DNA of 64,000 bases from Paracoccus liaowanqingii (lineage in GTDB: Bacteria > Pseudomonadota > Alphaproteobacteria > Rhodobacterales > Rhodobacteraceae), in contig NZ_CP038439.1 of assembly GCF_004683865.2 (NCBI RefSeq), positions 1,652,501 to 1,716,500 on the forward strand, given 5' to 3'. Positions 1 through 9,403 of the stretch are shown here, piece after piece (the stretch's first letter is position 1; each line of letters starts with the position of its first letter). The position numbers and the translations under genes are program-made. The notes under the pieces were generated by a model that saw only the letters and a program-made list of their open reading frames with translations, ran no database searches and was not told where the DNA came from.

Positions 1-549
1 GCCACGGTGGACGAGGTGGCGCTGGCCATCGACACCCCGATCGAGCGGTTGCGGCGGCTCTTTCCCGATGACGACGCCCTGCTGATCGCCAGCATCGAGC
101 AGTCGCTGGTCGTGCTGATGGATGTCAGCCGCCGCGCGGTCGTCCAGGTCGATCCCGACGACGCGCTGGCGCAGTTCACCGCCCTGGCCGACGCCTATCT
201 GGACTGGGCGGCGGTCCACCACGTCCAATTCCGCATCCTGTCGGATTGCGATCCCGCCTTCCTGCTGCAGACGGTGACGCTCAAGCGCTATATCGACGGC
301 ATGACCGACCTAATGACCCGCATGATGACCCGGGCGCGCGACGACGGCCGTCTGCACCCGCGCGAGGACATCCCCCTGCTGGTCCTGTCGGCGCGCAGCT
401 ATGCTTACGGCCTGGCGCGGATGATCGTGGATGGACGGATGCAGGACTGGGCCCCCGACAGGGACCCGGTCGTCATGGCCAAGGAGCTCAGCCGGGACTT
501 CGTCCTGCGGATCGCCCGCAGCAGCCGGCAGGACCCCTCCAATACGTGA
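1..549 (+). CDS. TetR/AcrR-family transcriptional regulator, 3' part
   Basis: The window opens inside this gene: the frame is open from base 1 to a TGA at 547-549, so the start codon and most of the DNA-binding domain lie upstream. The visible beginning (VALAIDTPIERLRRLFPD) resembles the end of a TetR helix-turn-helix, and the rest is an all-helical ligand-binding region with no catalytic motif. It is followed at 621 by ahcY on the same strand, but a role in controlling the methyl cycle is only a guess from position. Family assignment is moderate because the diagnostic N-terminus is missing. Confidence 0.6.
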   Translation, partial: ATVDEVALAIDTPIERLRRLFPDDDALLIASIEQSLVVLMDVSRRAVVQVDPDDALAQFTALADAYLDWAAVHHVQFRILSDCDPAFLLQTVTLKRYIDGMTDLMTRMMTRARDDGRLHPREDIPLLVLSARSYAYGLARMIVDGRMQDWAPDRDPVVMAKELSRDFVLRIARSSRQDPSNT

Positions 550-620
550 CAGTTTGACCCTTTCGATGACCGGGGGCTTGCGGTATCCCGATGCCAACCT
601 GGAATGACGAAAGAGCAGCC

Positions 621-2006
621 GTGACCGATTACATCATCAAGGATATCGCCTTGGCCGATTACGGCCGCAAGGAACTGGACATCGCCGAGACCGAGATGCC
701 GGGCCTGATGGCCCTGCGCGCCGAATATGGCGAAGCCAAGCCCCTGGCGGGCGCCCGGATCGTGGGCTCGCTGCACATGACCGTTCAGACCGCCGCCCTG
801 ATCGAGACGCTGACCGCCCTTGGCGCCGATGTCCGGTGGGCCTCGTGCAACATCTATTCGACGCAGGACCACGCGGCGGCGGCGATCGCCAGGTCCGGCG
901 TCCCGGTCTTTGCCATCAAGGGCCAGTCGCTGGAAGAGCATTGGGATTATCTGGACCGGTCGTTCCAGTTCCCCGAGGGCGCCAACCTGATCCTGGACGA
1001 TGGCGGCGACGCGACGCTCTACGTGCTGCTGGGCGCGCGGGCCGAGGCGGGCGAGGACATCATCCCCGTGCCGGAATCCGACGAGGAAACGGTGATCAAG
1101 GCGCAGATCGCCAAGCGCATGGCGCAGTCCCCGGGCTGGTTCACCAAGACCCGCGACCAGATCCTGGGCGTGTCCGAGGAGACCACCACCGGCGTGCACC
1201 GCCTGTACGACCTGCAGAAGAAGGGCCTGCTGCCCTTCCCCGCGATCAACGTGAACGACAGCGTCACCAAGTCGAAGTTCGACAACAAGTACGGCTGCAA
1301 GGAATCGCTGGTCGACGGCATCCGCCGCGCCACCGACGTGATGATGGCCGGCAAGGTCGCGGTCGTCTGCGGCTATGGCGACGTGGGCAAGGGCTCGGCG
1401 GCGTCGCTGCAGGGCGCGGGCGCCCGCGTGAAGGTGACCGAGGTCGATCCGATCTGCGCGCTGCAGGCGGCGATGGACGGCTTCGAGGTGGTGACGCTGG
1501 AGGATGTGGCCGACAGCGCCGACATCTTCATCACGACGACCGGCAACCGCGACGTGATCCGATTGGAGCACATGCGCGAGATGAAGGACATGGCCATCGT
1601 CGGCAATATCGGCCATTTCGACAACGAGATCCAGGTGGCCAGCCTGCGCAACCACAAATGGACCAACATCAAGGACCAGGTGGACATGATCGAGATGCCC
1701 TCGGGCAACCGCATCATCCTGCTGTCCCAGGGCCGCCTGCTGAACCTGGGCAATGCCACGGGCCATCCGTCCTTCGTGATGTCGGCCAGCTTCACCAACC
1801 AGGTGCTGGCGCAGATCGAGCTGTTCACCAAGGGCGACGACTACAAGCCCGGCGTCTACATCCTGCCCAAGGCGCTGGACGAGAAGGTCGCGCGCCTGCA
1901 TCTGGAGAAGGTCGGCGCCAAGCTGTCGACCCTGTCGACGGAACAGGCCGCCTATATCGGGGTTGCGCCCGAGGGACCCTTCAAGTCCGACCATTACCGG
2001 TATTGA
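621..2006 (+). CDS. ahcY: Adenosylhomocysteinase
   Basis: Cytosolic NAD-dependent enzyme that splits S-adenosylhomocysteine into adenosine and homocysteine, removing the product inhibitor of methyltransferases. The 461-aa protein has the NAD-binding loop [12 protein letters not shown] near residue 250, the active-site stretch [17 protein letters not shown] near 210, and the family C-terminus FKSDHYRY. Bacterial enzymes of this type carry an insertion making them about 460 aa, as here. I chose the GTG at 621 because [20 protein letters not shown] is the usual N-terminus and AAAGAG lies upstream; an in-frame ATG at 591 is the alternative. metK follows after 2 bp, so the pair is almost certainly co-transcribed. 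Confidence 0.97.
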   Translation: MTDYIIKDIALADYGRKELDIAETEMPGLMALRAEYGEAKPLAGARIVGSLHMTVQTAALIETLTALGADVRWASCNIYSTQDHAAAAIARSGVPVFAIKGQSLEEHWDYLDRSFQFPEGANLILDDGGDATLYVLLGARAEAGEDIIPVPESDEETVIKAQIAKRMAQSPGWFTKTRDQILGVSEETTTGVHRLYDLQKKGLLPFPAINVNDSVTKSKFDNKYGCKESLVDGIRRATDVMMAGKVAVVCGYGDVGKGSAASLQGAGARVKVTEVDPICALQAAMDGFEVVTLEDVADSADIFITTTGNRDVIRLEHMREMKDMAIVGNIGHFDNEIQVASLRNHKWTNIKDQVDMIEMPSGNRIILLSQGRLLNLGNATGHPSFVMSASFTNQVLAQIELFTKGDDYKPGVYILPKALDEKVARLHLEKVGAKLSTLSTEQAAYIGVAPEGPFKSDHYRY

Positions 2007-2008
2007 TC

Positions 2009-3187
2009 ATGACAGAATATTCGCTGTTCACCTCGGAATCCGTGTCCGAGGGCCATCCCGACAAGATTGCCGACCAGATCTCGGACGCCATCCTCGACGC
2101 CATCCTGGCCGAGGATGCGCGCGCCCGCGTCGCCTGCGAGACGATGGTGAAGACCGGGGTGGCCATCATCTCGGGCGAGATCACGACCAGCGCATGGGTG
2201 GATCTGGAATCCATCGTGCGCGGCGTCATCACCGATATCGGCTACAACTCGTCCGATGTGGGCTTCGACGGGGCGACCTGTTCGGTGATCAACATCATCG
2301 GCAAGCAGTCGCCCGAGATCAACCAAGGCGTCGACCGGGAAAGCCTGGAAGAACAGGGCGCGGGAGATCAGGGCCTGATGTTCGGCTATGCCTCGGACGA
2401 GACGGACGTGCTGATGCCCGCGCCGATCACCTATGCCCACCGACTTGTGGAACGCCAGTCCAAGGTCCGCCGGGACGGTACCCTGCCCTGGTTGCGCCCC
2501 GACGCCAAGTCGCAGCTGACCCTGCGCTATGACGCCGAGGGTCGCCCCGAGGGGATCGACGCGGTCGTGCTGTCCACCCAGCACAACCCCGAGATCAGCC
2601 TGGCCGACCTGCGCGAGGCGGTGATCGAGGAGATCATCCGCCCCGTCCTGCCCGCCGAATGGCTGTCGGGCGACACCAAGTACTTCATCAACCCGACCGG
2701 CAAGTTCGTGATCGGCGGTCCGGTGGGCGATTGCGGCCTGACCGGGCGCAAGATAATCGTCGACAGCTATGGCGGCATGGCCCGACATGGCGGCGGCGCC
2801 TTCTCGGGCAAGGATCCGTCCAAGGTGGACCGCTCGGCCGCCTATGCGGGCCGGTGGGTCGCCAAGAACATCGTGGCGGCCGGGCTGGCCCGGCGCTGCG
2901 AGATCCAGGTCAGCTATGCCATCGGCGTGGCCGAACCCACCTCGATCAGCCTGAACTGCTTCGGGACGGAGACCGTGCCGGTGGGCCGGATCGTGGATGC
3001 GGTGCGCGAGGTCTTCGACCTGCGCCCCTTCGCCATCATCCGCGAACTGGACCTGTTGCACCCGATCTATCAGCCGACCGCCAGCTATGGCCATTTCGGC
3101 CGCGCGCCTTACGCGCTGAACGGCGCCACCGCCTTCAGCTGGGAGGCCACCGACCGGGCCGAGGCGCTGAAATCCGCGCTGACCTGA
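2009..3187 (+). CDS. metK: S-adenosylmethionine synthase
   Basis: Makes S-adenosylmethionine from methionine and ATP. The 392-aa product shows the three expected signatures: [18 protein letters not shown] at residues 7-24 (ATP and metal binding), [10 protein letters not shown] near 118, and [18 protein letters not shown] near 262 (phosphate-binding loop). Length matches the family (about 385-395 aa). It starts 2 bp after the ahcY stop, so SAM synthesis and SAH removal are in one transcript. The ATG at 2009 is the only sensible start. A strong hairpin terminator follows at 3214. Confidence 0.98.
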   Translation: MTEYSLFTSESVSEGHPDKIADQISDAILDAILAEDARARVACETMVKTGVAIISGEITTSAWVDLESIVRGVITDIGYNSSDVGFDGATCSVINIIGKQSPEINQGVDRESLEEQGAGDQGLMFGYASDETDVLMPAPITYAHRLVERQSKVRRDGTLPWLRPDAKSQLTLRYDAEGRPEGIDAVVLSTQHNPEISLADLREAVIEEIIRPVLPAEWLSGDTKYFINPTGKFVIGGPVGDCGLTGRKIIVDSYGGMARHGGGAFSGKDPSKVDRSAAYAGRWVAKNIVAAGLARRCEIQVSYAIGVAEPTSISLNCFGTETVPVGRIVDAVREVFDLRPFAIIRELDLLHPIYQPTASYGHFGRAPYALNGATAFSWEATDRAEALKSALT

Positions 3188-3213
3188 GAGGGCGGCGCTG
3201 ACCGGAACGATCA

Positions 3214-3240
3214 GGGCCGCCCCGAGGGGCGGCCCTTCTT
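3214..3240 (+). terminator. Terminator after metK (bidirectional)
   Basis: A 10-bp GC stem (gggccgcccc with ggggcggccc, 3214-3223 and 3226-3235) is followed by CTTCTT. It lies between metK and the convergent gene ending at 3240 and can serve both strands. Confidence 0.75.
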
Positions 3241-3596
3241 CAATAGGCCATGATGCCGAAATGCTTGGTGCCCGTGATCGGCTTGCCGTCATTGGCCAGA
3301 AGAAAGCCCGAGATCACCCGGATCAGCCCCCAGATCGCCAGGAAGGCCCAGATCAGGAAGCCGATCCCCACCACCATCGTCACGAAGGCGAGGATCGCGA
3401 TGGCGAGGCTGATCCAGAAGGTGCGGATCTGGAAGGTCAGGTGGCTGTCCAGCACCGGGTCCCTGCCCCGCGCGACATAGGCATAGATCACGCCGACCAG
3501 CGTGGTCAGCGCCACGACGTAGCCCACGGCATAGAGGCCGTAGACGATCTTGGCAGGCATCAGGTCGGGGGCGGTGGTGGTCTGGGACGGGGTCAT
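3240..3596 (-). CDS. DUF4870-type small membrane protein
   Basis: 118-aa integral membrane protein with about three hydrophobic segments (residues 16-42, 60-82 and 84-100) separated by a short polar loop containing RGRDPVLDSHLTFQIRTFW. That loop, with a conserved SHL.FQ..TF pattern, is typical of the DUF4870/Tic20-like family, whose function is unknown. It starts with ATG at 3596 just downstream of ratA (stop at 3606) on the same strand, so the two are probably co-transcribed. Fold class is fairly sure; function is not. Confidence 0.75.
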   Translation of the reverse strand: MTPSQTTTAPDLMPAKIVYGLYAVGYVVALTTLVGVIYAYVARGRDPVLDSHLTFQIRTFWISLAIAILAFVTMVVGIGFLIWAFLAIWGLIRVISGFLLANDGKPITGTKHFGIMAY

Positions 3597-3605
3597 TGGG
3601 CTACC

Positions 3606-4067
3606 TCATGCATAGAGCTTGCGGGCGCGATCCTCGAAGGCGCGGACGATGCGCGACATCGCCTCGTGGAAGACGACGCCGATCAGCCGTTGCAGAATGG
3701 CATTCTTGAACTCGAAATCCACATGGAATTCGACATGGCAGCCGCCCTCGGGCCGGTCGGTGAAGGTCCAGCCGCTGCGCATGTAGCGAAACGGGCCGTC
3801 CAGATATTCCGTGTCGATCTGCAGCGGCCCCGGCCCGTCCGCGGGCCACAGCACGACGCGGCTGCCGAAACGCTCGCGGAACACCTTGAAGCTGATGACC
3901 AGATCGGCGGTGATCTCCTCGGCGCCGTCGGGACGGGTCTCGCGCGTGCGGATGCGGGCCGCGCTGTTCCACGGCAGGAACTGCGGATAGCTTTCCACAT
4001 CAGCGACCAGATCGTACATCTGGCGCGCGGTATAGGGCAGATTTCGGTTGTCTCGATGGTTCGGCAC
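3606..4067 (-). CDS. ratA: RatA/Coq10-type START domain protein
   Basis: 153-aa single-domain protein of the polyketide cyclase/START fold. Family hallmarks are the N-terminal LPYTARQMYDLVADVESYPQ, FLPW at about residue 30, and a C-terminal amphipathic helix (FHEAMSRIVRAFEDRARKLY). Alphaproteobacterial members correspond to Coq10, a ubiquinone-binding chaperone; E. coli RatA was described as inhibiting 70S ribosome assembly. The Coq10-like role is the likelier one here. The start is GTG at 4067 (MPNHRDNRNLPYTA). A DUF4870 gene follows 10 bp downstream. Confidence 0.85.
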   Translation of the reverse strand: MPNHRDNRNLPYTARQMYDLVADVESYPQFLPWNSAARIRTRETRPDGAEEITADLVISFKVFRERFGSRVVLWPADGPGPLQIDTEYLDGPFRYMRSGWTFTDRPEGGCHVEFHVDFEFKNAILQRLIGVVFHEAMSRIVRAFEDRARKLYA

Positions 4068-4137
4068 GGGCTGGCTCTTGAGTTTTGGCGCGTCGTCTGG
4101 TTTCGCTGTCGCGAGGATTTAACAGGCGAGGCGCAAG

Positions 4138-4317
4138 ATGCACAACCTGATGTGGCTGGTTCGAGCCGCAAGATGGGTTCGCAACCCCCCAAGTGCCAAG
4201 ATGGTGATGATGGTCTTTGGCATCATCGCCGTCGCGCTGGTCATCGCGGGGGTCGAATGGATGGGCTGGTGGCCCGAATGGGCGACGATGGACCGCCAGC
4301 CGCGCTTCCCGCGCTGA
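4138..4317 (+). CDS. Small single-span membrane protein (59 aa)
   Basis: A 59-codon frame from ATG 4138 to TGA 4315-4317. It has a basic N-terminal segment (RAARWVRNPPSAK), one hydrophobic helix (VMMVFGIIAVALVIAGVEW, residues 23-41) and a Trp-rich tail (WMGWWPEWAT). The pattern of an RxxRWxRNPPS motif before a single helix recalls short hypothetical proteins seen in Rhodobacteraceae, recalled from memory and not searched. Its upstream GAGGCGCAAG gives a weak ribosome site. It is divergent from ratA. Function unknown. Confidence 0.6.
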   Translation: MHNLMWLVRAARWVRNPPSAKMVMMVFGIIAVALVIAGVEWMGWWPEWATMDRQPRFPR

Positions 4318-4320
4318 GGA

Positions 4321-4422
4321 TCAGTCCTTCTTGACGGGCTGGGCGCGCGGCCGGGGCGCCCCCAGGGCCAAGGTGATGCCGAAGGCCGACATCAGGCCGA
4401 CAAAGGTCAGGATCAGGGTCAT
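4321..4422 (-). CDS. 33-aa membrane micropeptide
   Basis: Reads MTLILTFVGLMSAFGITLAL followed by GAPRPRAQPVKKD. It is a single hydrophobic helix with a short basic tail, preceded by a good GGAGG six bases before the ATG at 4422. The stop at 4321 lies 4 bp from the end of the convergent 59-aa gene. The strong ribosome site and clean one-helix design support translation; function is unknown. It is upstream of, and codirectional with, nothing obvious, so it may be monocistronic. Confidence 0.45.
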   Translation of the reverse strand: MTLILTFVGLMSAFGITLALGAPRPRAQPVKKD

Positions 4423-4448
4423 GGTAGCCTCCGCTTGGGGTCGGGCGG

Positions 4449-5285
4449 TCACAGGATGCCGGCGCCGAAGGTGTCACATTCTCTCATGTCGCCCGAGTCG
4501 AACCCGCGCATCAGCCATTCCTGACGTTGCGCACCCGAGCCGTGGGTGAAGCTGTCGGGAACCGGCGTCCGGCCCGCATTGGCCTGGATCACATCGTCCC
4601 CCACGGCCGCGGCGGCGCGCATCGCCTCGTCCAGATCGCCAACGTCCAGCGTGCCGAAACGTTCCTGCGCGTGGCGCGCCCAGATCCCGGCATAGCAGTC
4701 GGCCTGCAGCTCGGTCGCGACCGACACCAGGTTCGCCTCGGCCTCGGGCAGGGATCCGCGCGCGGCGTTCACCTCGCCCAGCACGCCGGTCAGGTTCTGG
4801 ACGTGGTGGCCGACCTCGTGCGCGATCACATAGGCCGCCGCGAAATCCCCGCCCGCGCCCATCCGTTCGGCCATCATGTCGAAGAAGTCGGTGTCCAGAT
4901 AGACGCGCTGGTCGCCCGGGCAGTAGAACGGCCCCATCGCCGAGGAAGCGCCGCCGCAGGCCGATTGCACCACACCTCGGAACAGCACCAGCGTCGGGTC
5001 CTGATAGGCCAGTCCCGCCTGGTCCTGCAGGACCGGCTGCCAGATCTCTTCGGTATCGGCCAGCACGACCGAGACGAACTGGCCCCATTCCTCGTCGCGT
5101 TCGGTCAGCTCGACCTCGCCCTGCTGCTCCTGGCCCATGCCTTGCACCAGGGGCGACACGTCGATGCCGAAGAAATAGCCCACGGCCAGCACGACCAGCG
5201 TGCCGGCGATGCCGATCCCTCCGGCCCGGCCCATGCCGCGCCGATCCTCGACATTGCTGCTGCCCCGTCGTCCCCGCCACTGCAT
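4449..5285 (-). CDS. ypfJ: YpfJ-type neutral zinc metallopeptidase, membrane-anchored
   Basis: The protein (278 aa from the chosen start) has a short basic N-terminus (MQWRGRRGSSNVEDRRG), one transmembrane helix (IGIAGTLVVLAVGYFFGI) and a periplasmic metalloprotease domain with the zinc motif in VIAHEVGHHVQNLTG. A downstream ELQADCYAGIWA helix supplies the third ligand region. This is the family described as putative neutral zinc metallopeptidase (YpfJ/KPN_00151). I chose ATG 5285 because the family begins MrWRGRR.S.NVEDRRG; in-frame ATGs at 5294 and 5351 are alternatives. No adjacent gene suggests the substrate. Confidence 0.88.
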   Translation of the reverse strand: MQWRGRRGSSNVEDRRGMGRAGGIGIAGTLVVLAVGYFFGIDVSPLVQGMGQEQQGEVELTERDEEWGQFVSVVLADTEEIWQPVLQDQAGLAYQDPTLVLFRGVVQSACGGASSAMGPFYCPGDQRVYLDTDFFDMMAERMGAGGDFAAAYVIAHEVGHHVQNLTGVLGEVNAARGSLPEAEANLVSVATELQADCYAGIWARHAQERFGTLDVGDLDEAMRAAAAVGDDVIQANAGRTPVPDSFTHGSGAQRQEWLMRGFDSGDMRECDTFGAGIL

Positions 5286-5434
5286 CCCGAACATCCCCCC
5301 GATCTCTGCTGCGCCGAACGCGCCGGTCTGCGCCGGGTTCCGTTCCATCACAGCGCCGCGACAGGGGCCGCATCGGACTTGACGCCGGGGGCCTGCAGGG
5401 GGAAGGACGGGGAAAACCCAAGCGGGGGACCGGG

Positions 5435-6013
5435 ATGCTGCGGAGGCTTTACGACTGGACCATGGGGCTGGCCGGCCACCGGCATGCGGGCACGTCGCTG
5501 TTCGCGGTCAGCTTCATCGAAAGCTCGGTCTTTCCGATCCCGCCCGACGTGCTGATGATCCCCATGGTGCTGGCGCAGCGCGCGCGGGCCTGGGCGATCG
5601 CCGCCATCGCCACGGCGGGGTCGGTGCTGGGCGCGCTCTTGGGCTACTGGATCGGGGCGGTGTTGATGGACACGGTCGGCCAATGGATCCTGACCGCCTA
5701 TGGCAAGGAGGCCGCGTTCCAGGACCTCAGCCTGCGCTTTGCCGAATACGGGGGCTGGGCCGTGCTGTTCGCGGCGCTGACGCCCTTTCCCTTCAAGGTC
5801 ATCACGATCTTTTCGGGCGCGGTGGGGCTGTCCCTGCCGCTGTTCATTGCGACCTCGATCCTGGGGCGCGCGGGGCGGTTCTTCGTCGTCGCGGGCCTGT
5901 TGTGGAAATTCGGCGTGCCCATCCGCGACTTCATCGAGCGGCGCTTGGGCCTGGTGTTCACCATCTTCATGGCCTGCCTGATCGGCGGGTTCGCGGCAGT
6001 GAGGTTCCTGTGA
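5435..6013 (+). CDS. yqaA: YqaA-family VTT (DedA-like) membrane protein
   Basis: 192-aa polytopic inner-membrane protein of the VTT/SNARE-associated family. Recognisable parts are the N-terminal SFIESSVFPIPPDVLMIPM, which matches the E.s..P.PP re-entrant motif, and a later ALTPFPFKVITIFSGAVGL. DedA relatives act in lipid (undecaprenyl-phosphate) transport and envelope homeostasis; YqaA itself is less studied. The ATG at 5435 has GGGGGAC upstream. Its TGA overlaps the GTG start of dsbB, so the two are translationally coupled. Confidence 0.85.
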   Translation: MLRRLYDWTMGLAGHRHAGTSLFAVSFIESSVFPIPPDVLMIPMVLAQRARAWAIAAIATAGSVLGALLGYWIGAVLMDTVGQWILTAYGKEAAFQDLSLRFAEYGGWAVLFAALTPFPFKVITIFSGAVGLSLPLFIATSILGRAGRFFVVAGLLWKFGVPIRDFIERRLGLVFTIFMACLIGGFAAVRFL

Positions 6014-6477
6014 CGGGCAGACAGCTTTCCCTTTTCGCCGGGGCCGGATCGGCCCTTCTGCTGATCGCCGCGCTTGGCTTCCAGGCGGTGGGCTATGCGC
6101 CTTGCGAGCTGTGCGTCCTGCAACGCTGGCCGCATGTGGCGGCGGCCCTCGTCGCCGGGCTGGTCTGGTGGACGGACCGGGTCCGGGCGCTGGCGGTGCT
6201 GGGCACGATCGCGGCGGCCACGGCGGCGGGCGTCGCGCTGTATCACGTGGGCGTCGAGATGACCTGGTGGGCGGGGCCCACGCATTGCTCGGGCGGGATC
6301 GGCGATCTGTCCCGCATGTCGACGCAGGACCTGATGACCCGCCTGCAATCGGCCCCGGTGGTCAGCTGCACCGAGGTCGCCTGGTCCTTCCTGGGCGTGT
6401 CGATGGCGGGCTGGAACGCGATCCTGTCGGCCGGACTGGCGGGCCTCTGGGCAATCGCTGCCCGCAAGGGCGCCTGA
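6010..6477 (+). CDS. dsbB: DsbB-type disulfide bond formation protein
   Basis: 155-aa inner-membrane protein expected to re-oxidise periplasmic DsbA and pass electrons to ubiquinone. The first redox pair is CELC (residues 32-35) after helix 1; the second pair is Cys93 (PTHCSGG) and Cys120 (VVSCTE) in the large periplasmic loop. Four hydrophobic helices are visible. The GTG start overlaps the yqaA stop by 4 bp. A DsbA-like thiol protein occurs far away at 48896, so the natural partner is not adjacent. Confidence 0.88.
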   Translation: MTGRQLSLFAGAGSALLLIAALGFQAVGYAPCELCVLQRWPHVAAALVAGLVWWTDRVRALAVLGTIAAATAAGVALYHVGVEMTWWAGPTHCSGGIGDLSRMSTQDLMTRLQSAPVVSCTEVAWSFLGVSMAGWNAILSAGLAGLWAIAARKGA

Positions 6478-6478
6478 G

Positions 6479-6504
6479 GCCCCGAAAAGCGCCGCTTTCG
6501 GGGC
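6479..6504 (+). terminator. Hairpin after dsbB
   Basis: A perfect 9-bp inverted repeat, gccccgaaa (6479-6487) with tttcggggc (6496-6504), begins 1 bp after the dsbB stop. There is no T-run beyond it, so termination strength is uncertain, but its position between two separate genes fits. Confidence 0.5.
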
Positions 6505-6581
6505 ATCGGCGGCGGGGGCGCGATTGCCCCCCGGCACCGGCTCGGCTATACCCAATCCCAACTAGATGTTGAGGAATACCC

Positions 6582-9341
6582 GTGGCCGACACCCCAGAAG
6601 ACGATCTGCCCGAAACCCCCGAAGAAGGCGCGACGGCGCGCGTGGTCATGCATCACGACGGCCCGGTGATCGACATCTCGGCCGAGATGCGGACATCCTA
6701 TCTGGACTATGCGATGTCGGTGATCGTCAGCCGGGCGATCCCCGACCTGCGCGACGGGCTGAAGCCGGTGCATCGCCGCATCCTCTATGCGATGGACGAA
6801 AGCGGCAACACGTCCGACAAGCCCTATCGCAAGTCGGCGCGGTCGGTGGGCGACGTGATGGGCAAGTACCACCCGCATGGCGACAGCGCGATCTATGACG
6901 CGCTGGTACGGATGGCGCAGACCTTCTCGATGTCGCTGCCGCTGCTGGACGGCCAAGGCAACTTCGGCAGCATGGACGGCGATCCGGCGGCGGCGATGCG
7001 CTATACCGAAGTGCGCATGGACAAGCCCGCGAACTTCCTGCTGATGGATATCGACAAGGACACTGTCGATTTCCAGGACAACTATGACGGCAAGGACCGC
7101 GAGCCGACCGTCCTGCCGGCGCGTTTCCCGAACATGCTGGTCAACGGCGCGGGCGGCATCGCCGTCGGCATGGCCACCAACATCCCGCCCCATAATCTGG
7201 GCGAGGTGATCGACGCCACGCTGGAGCTGATCGCGGACCCGGACCTGCCGACCGAACGCCTGCTGGAGATCATTCCCGGCCCCGACTTCCCCACCGGCGC
7301 GACCATCCTGGGCCGCTCGGGCGCGCGCAAGGCCTATCTGGAGGGGCGCGGCAGCGTCATCATCCGCGCGAAAACTCATATCGAGGAACCGCGCAAGGAC
7401 CGCTTCGCCATCGTCGTGGACGAGATCCCCTATCAGGTGAACAAGTCCACCCTGATCGAGCGGATCGCCGAGCTGGCCAAGGAAAAGCGGGTCGAGGGCA
7501 TCGCCACCGTCCAGGACGAATCCGACCGCCACGGCGTCCGCGTCGTCGTGGAACTGAAACGCGATGCCACGCCCGAGGTGGTGCTGAACCAGCTGTTCCG
7601 CTTCACCTCGCTGCAGACGACCTTCGGCTGCAACATGCTGGCGCTGAACGGCGGCAAGCCCGAGCAGCTGGCGTTGCGCGACTTCCTCACCTATTTCATC
7701 AGCTTCCGCGAGGAGGTCGTGGCCCGGCGCACCGCCTATGAGCTGCGCCGCGCCCGCGAACGCAGCCATGTGCTGTGCGGTCTGGCCGTCGCGGTCAGCA
7801 ATGTCGACGAGGTCGTGGCCACCATCCGCAGCAGCGCGGATGCCGCCGAGGCCCGCGAGAAGCTGATGACGCGTCCCTGGCCCGCGCATGAGATCGTCGA
7901 ATACCTGCGCCTGATCGACGACCCCCTGCATCCGGTGAACGAGGACGGCACCTACAACCTGTCCGAGGTTCAGGCCCGTGCCATCCTGGACCTGCGCCTG
8001 CAGCGCCTGACCCAGATCGGCGTCAAGGAGGTCACGGACGAGCTGCAGTCGCTGGCCGACAGCATCCGCGACTATCTGGCGATCCTGGCGTCTCGCGACC
8101 GGATCATGCAGATCATCTCGGACGAACTGCGCGAGGTGCGCGGCCTCTTCGCCGTGCCGCGCCGCACCGAGATCGTCGACTGGTCCGGCGACATGATGGA
8201 CGAGGACCTGATCGAGCGCGAGGACATGGTCGTGACCATCACCTCGGGCGGCTACATCAAGCGCACCGCGCTGGCCGAGTTCCGCTCGCAGCGGCGCGGC
8301 GGCAAGGGCCTGTCCAGCATGGCCACCAAGGAAGACGACGTGGTCACCACGCTGTTCGTGGCCAACACCCATACCGAACTGCTGTTCTTCACCACCGATG
8401 GCATGGTCTATCGGATGAAGACCTGGCGGCTGCCGCTGGCGGGGCGCACCTCGAAGGGCAAGGCGATGGTCAACATCCTGCCGATCGGCGCGGGAGTCAG
8501 CATCGCGGCCCTGCTGCCGATGGATGCGCCCGAGACCGAATGGGACAACTATCAGGTGGTCTTCGCCACCGATGACGGCGACGTGCGCCGCAACGCCCTG
8601 TCCGATTTCACCAACATCATGCGCAATGGCAAGATCGCGATGAAGATGCCTGACGGTGTCACGCTGGTGGGCGTGCGTCTGGCGACCGAATCCGACGACA
8701 TGATGCTGGTCACCGGCATGGGCCGTGCGATCCGTTTCCCGACCACCGCCATCCGCGTCTTCAAGAGCCGCGATTCGACCGGCGTGCGGGGCATCCGTCT
8801 GGCGGATGGCGACAAGGTCGTCAGCATGTCCGTCATCCGCCATTTCGAGGCCGAGCCCTCCGAACGCATGGCCTATCTGAAGATGCGCCGCGCGGTGGCC
8901 GGCGCGCTGGATGACGGGGCCGAGGCGGACGAGGATGACGATACCGTCGAGGGCACCGTGACCCAGGAACGCTATATCGAGATGTCGGCGGCCGAAGACC
9001 TGATCCTGACCATCTCGGCCAAGGGCTCGGGCAAGATCAGCTCCAGCCACGATTACCCGGTGCGCGGTCGCGGGGGCCAGGGCATCATGGCCATGGACCG
9101 CGCGATGCGGGGCGGGCCGCTGGTCGCCAGCTTCCCCGTCGAGGGCGACGACCAGATCATGCTGGCGACCTCGACCGGGCAGTCGATCCGGGTGCCGGTG
9201 CAGGGGATCAGCTTCCGGTCCCGCAGCGCGGGCGGGGTCAAGGTCTTCAACACCGCCGCGGCCGAGGTCGTCGTCTCGGTCGCCCGCATCGCCGAGCAGG
9301 GCGATGCCGAAATCGCCGAGATCGCCGACGATCAGGACTGA
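6582..9341 (+). CDS. gyrA: DNA gyrase subunit A
   Basis: 919-aa type II topoisomerase subunit that breaks and rejoins DNA. Landmarks: the winged-helix/QRDR segment [15 protein letters not shown] near residues 94-108, the catalytic tyrosine in [11 protein letters not shown] (about residue 141), the GyrA box QRRGGKG near 568, and the C-terminal beta-pinwheel repeats. The positions equivalent to E. coli Ser83 and Asp87 are Ser and Asp, the unmutated state at the two main quinolone-resistance sites. The start is GTG 6582 with GAGGAA upstream. An acidic insert ([13 protein letters not shown]) sits between two pinwheel blades. Confidence 0.98.
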   Translation: MADTPEDDLPETPEEGATARVVMHHDGPVIDISAEMRTSYLDYAMSVIVSRAIPDLRDGLKPVHRRILYAMDESGNTSDKPYRKSARSVGDVMGKYHPHGDSAIYDALVRMAQTFSMSLPLLDGQGNFGSMDGDPAAAMRYTEVRMDKPANFLLMDIDKDTVDFQDNYDGKDREPTVLPARFPNMLVNGAGGIAVGMATNIPPHNLGEVIDATLELIADPDLPTERLLEIIPGPDFPTGATILGRSGARKAYLEGRGSVIIRAKTHIEEPRKDRFAIVVDEIPYQVNKSTLIERIAELAKEKRVEGIATVQDESDRHGVRVVVELKRDATPEVVLNQLFRFTSLQTTFGCNMLALNGGKPEQLALRDFLTYFISFREEVVARRTAYELRRARERSHVLCGLAVAVSNVDEVVATIRSSADAAEAREKLMTRPWPAHEIVEYLRLIDDPLHPVNEDGTYNLSEVQARAILDLRLQRLTQIGVKEVTDELQSLADSIRDYLAILASRDRIMQIISDELREVRGLFAVPRRTEIVDWSGDMMDEDLIEREDMVVTITSGGYIKRTALAEFRSQRRGGKGLSSMATKEDDVVTTLFVANTHTELLFFTTDGMVYRMKTWRLPLAGRTSKGKAMVNILPIGAGVSIAALLPMDAPETEWDNYQVVFATDDGDVRRNALSDFTNIMRNGKIAMKMPDGVTLVGVRLATESDDMMLVTGMGRAIRFPTTAIRVFKSRDSTGVRGIRLADGDKVVSMSVIRHFEAEPSERMAYLKMRRAVAGALDDGAEADEDDDTVEGTVTQERYIEMSAAEDLILTISAKGSGKISSSHDYPVRGRGGQGIMAMDRAMRGGPLVASFPVEGDDQIMLATSTGQSIRVPVQGISFRSRSAGGVKVFNTAAAEVVVSVARIAEQGDAEIAEIADDQD

Positions 9342-9351
9342 CACCGACCGA

Positions 9352-9382
9352 CCCGATCCCGCCAGCCGGGGTCGGGTTTTTC
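9352..9382 (+). terminator. Rho-independent terminator of gyrA
   Basis: A 9-bp stem (cccgatccc 9352-9360 with ggggtcggg 9368-9376, one G-U pair) with a 7-base loop and a TTTTT run starts 10 bp after the gyrA stop. Confidence 0.85.
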
Positions 9383-9403
9383 TTCAGCGCCGCGAGGACC
9401 TGC

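Noticed and set aside
549..620. SAM, SAH or SAM/SAH riboswitch before ahcY-metK
   Set aside because: The short gap has only a weak hairpin and none of the conserved core I know for these riboswitches.
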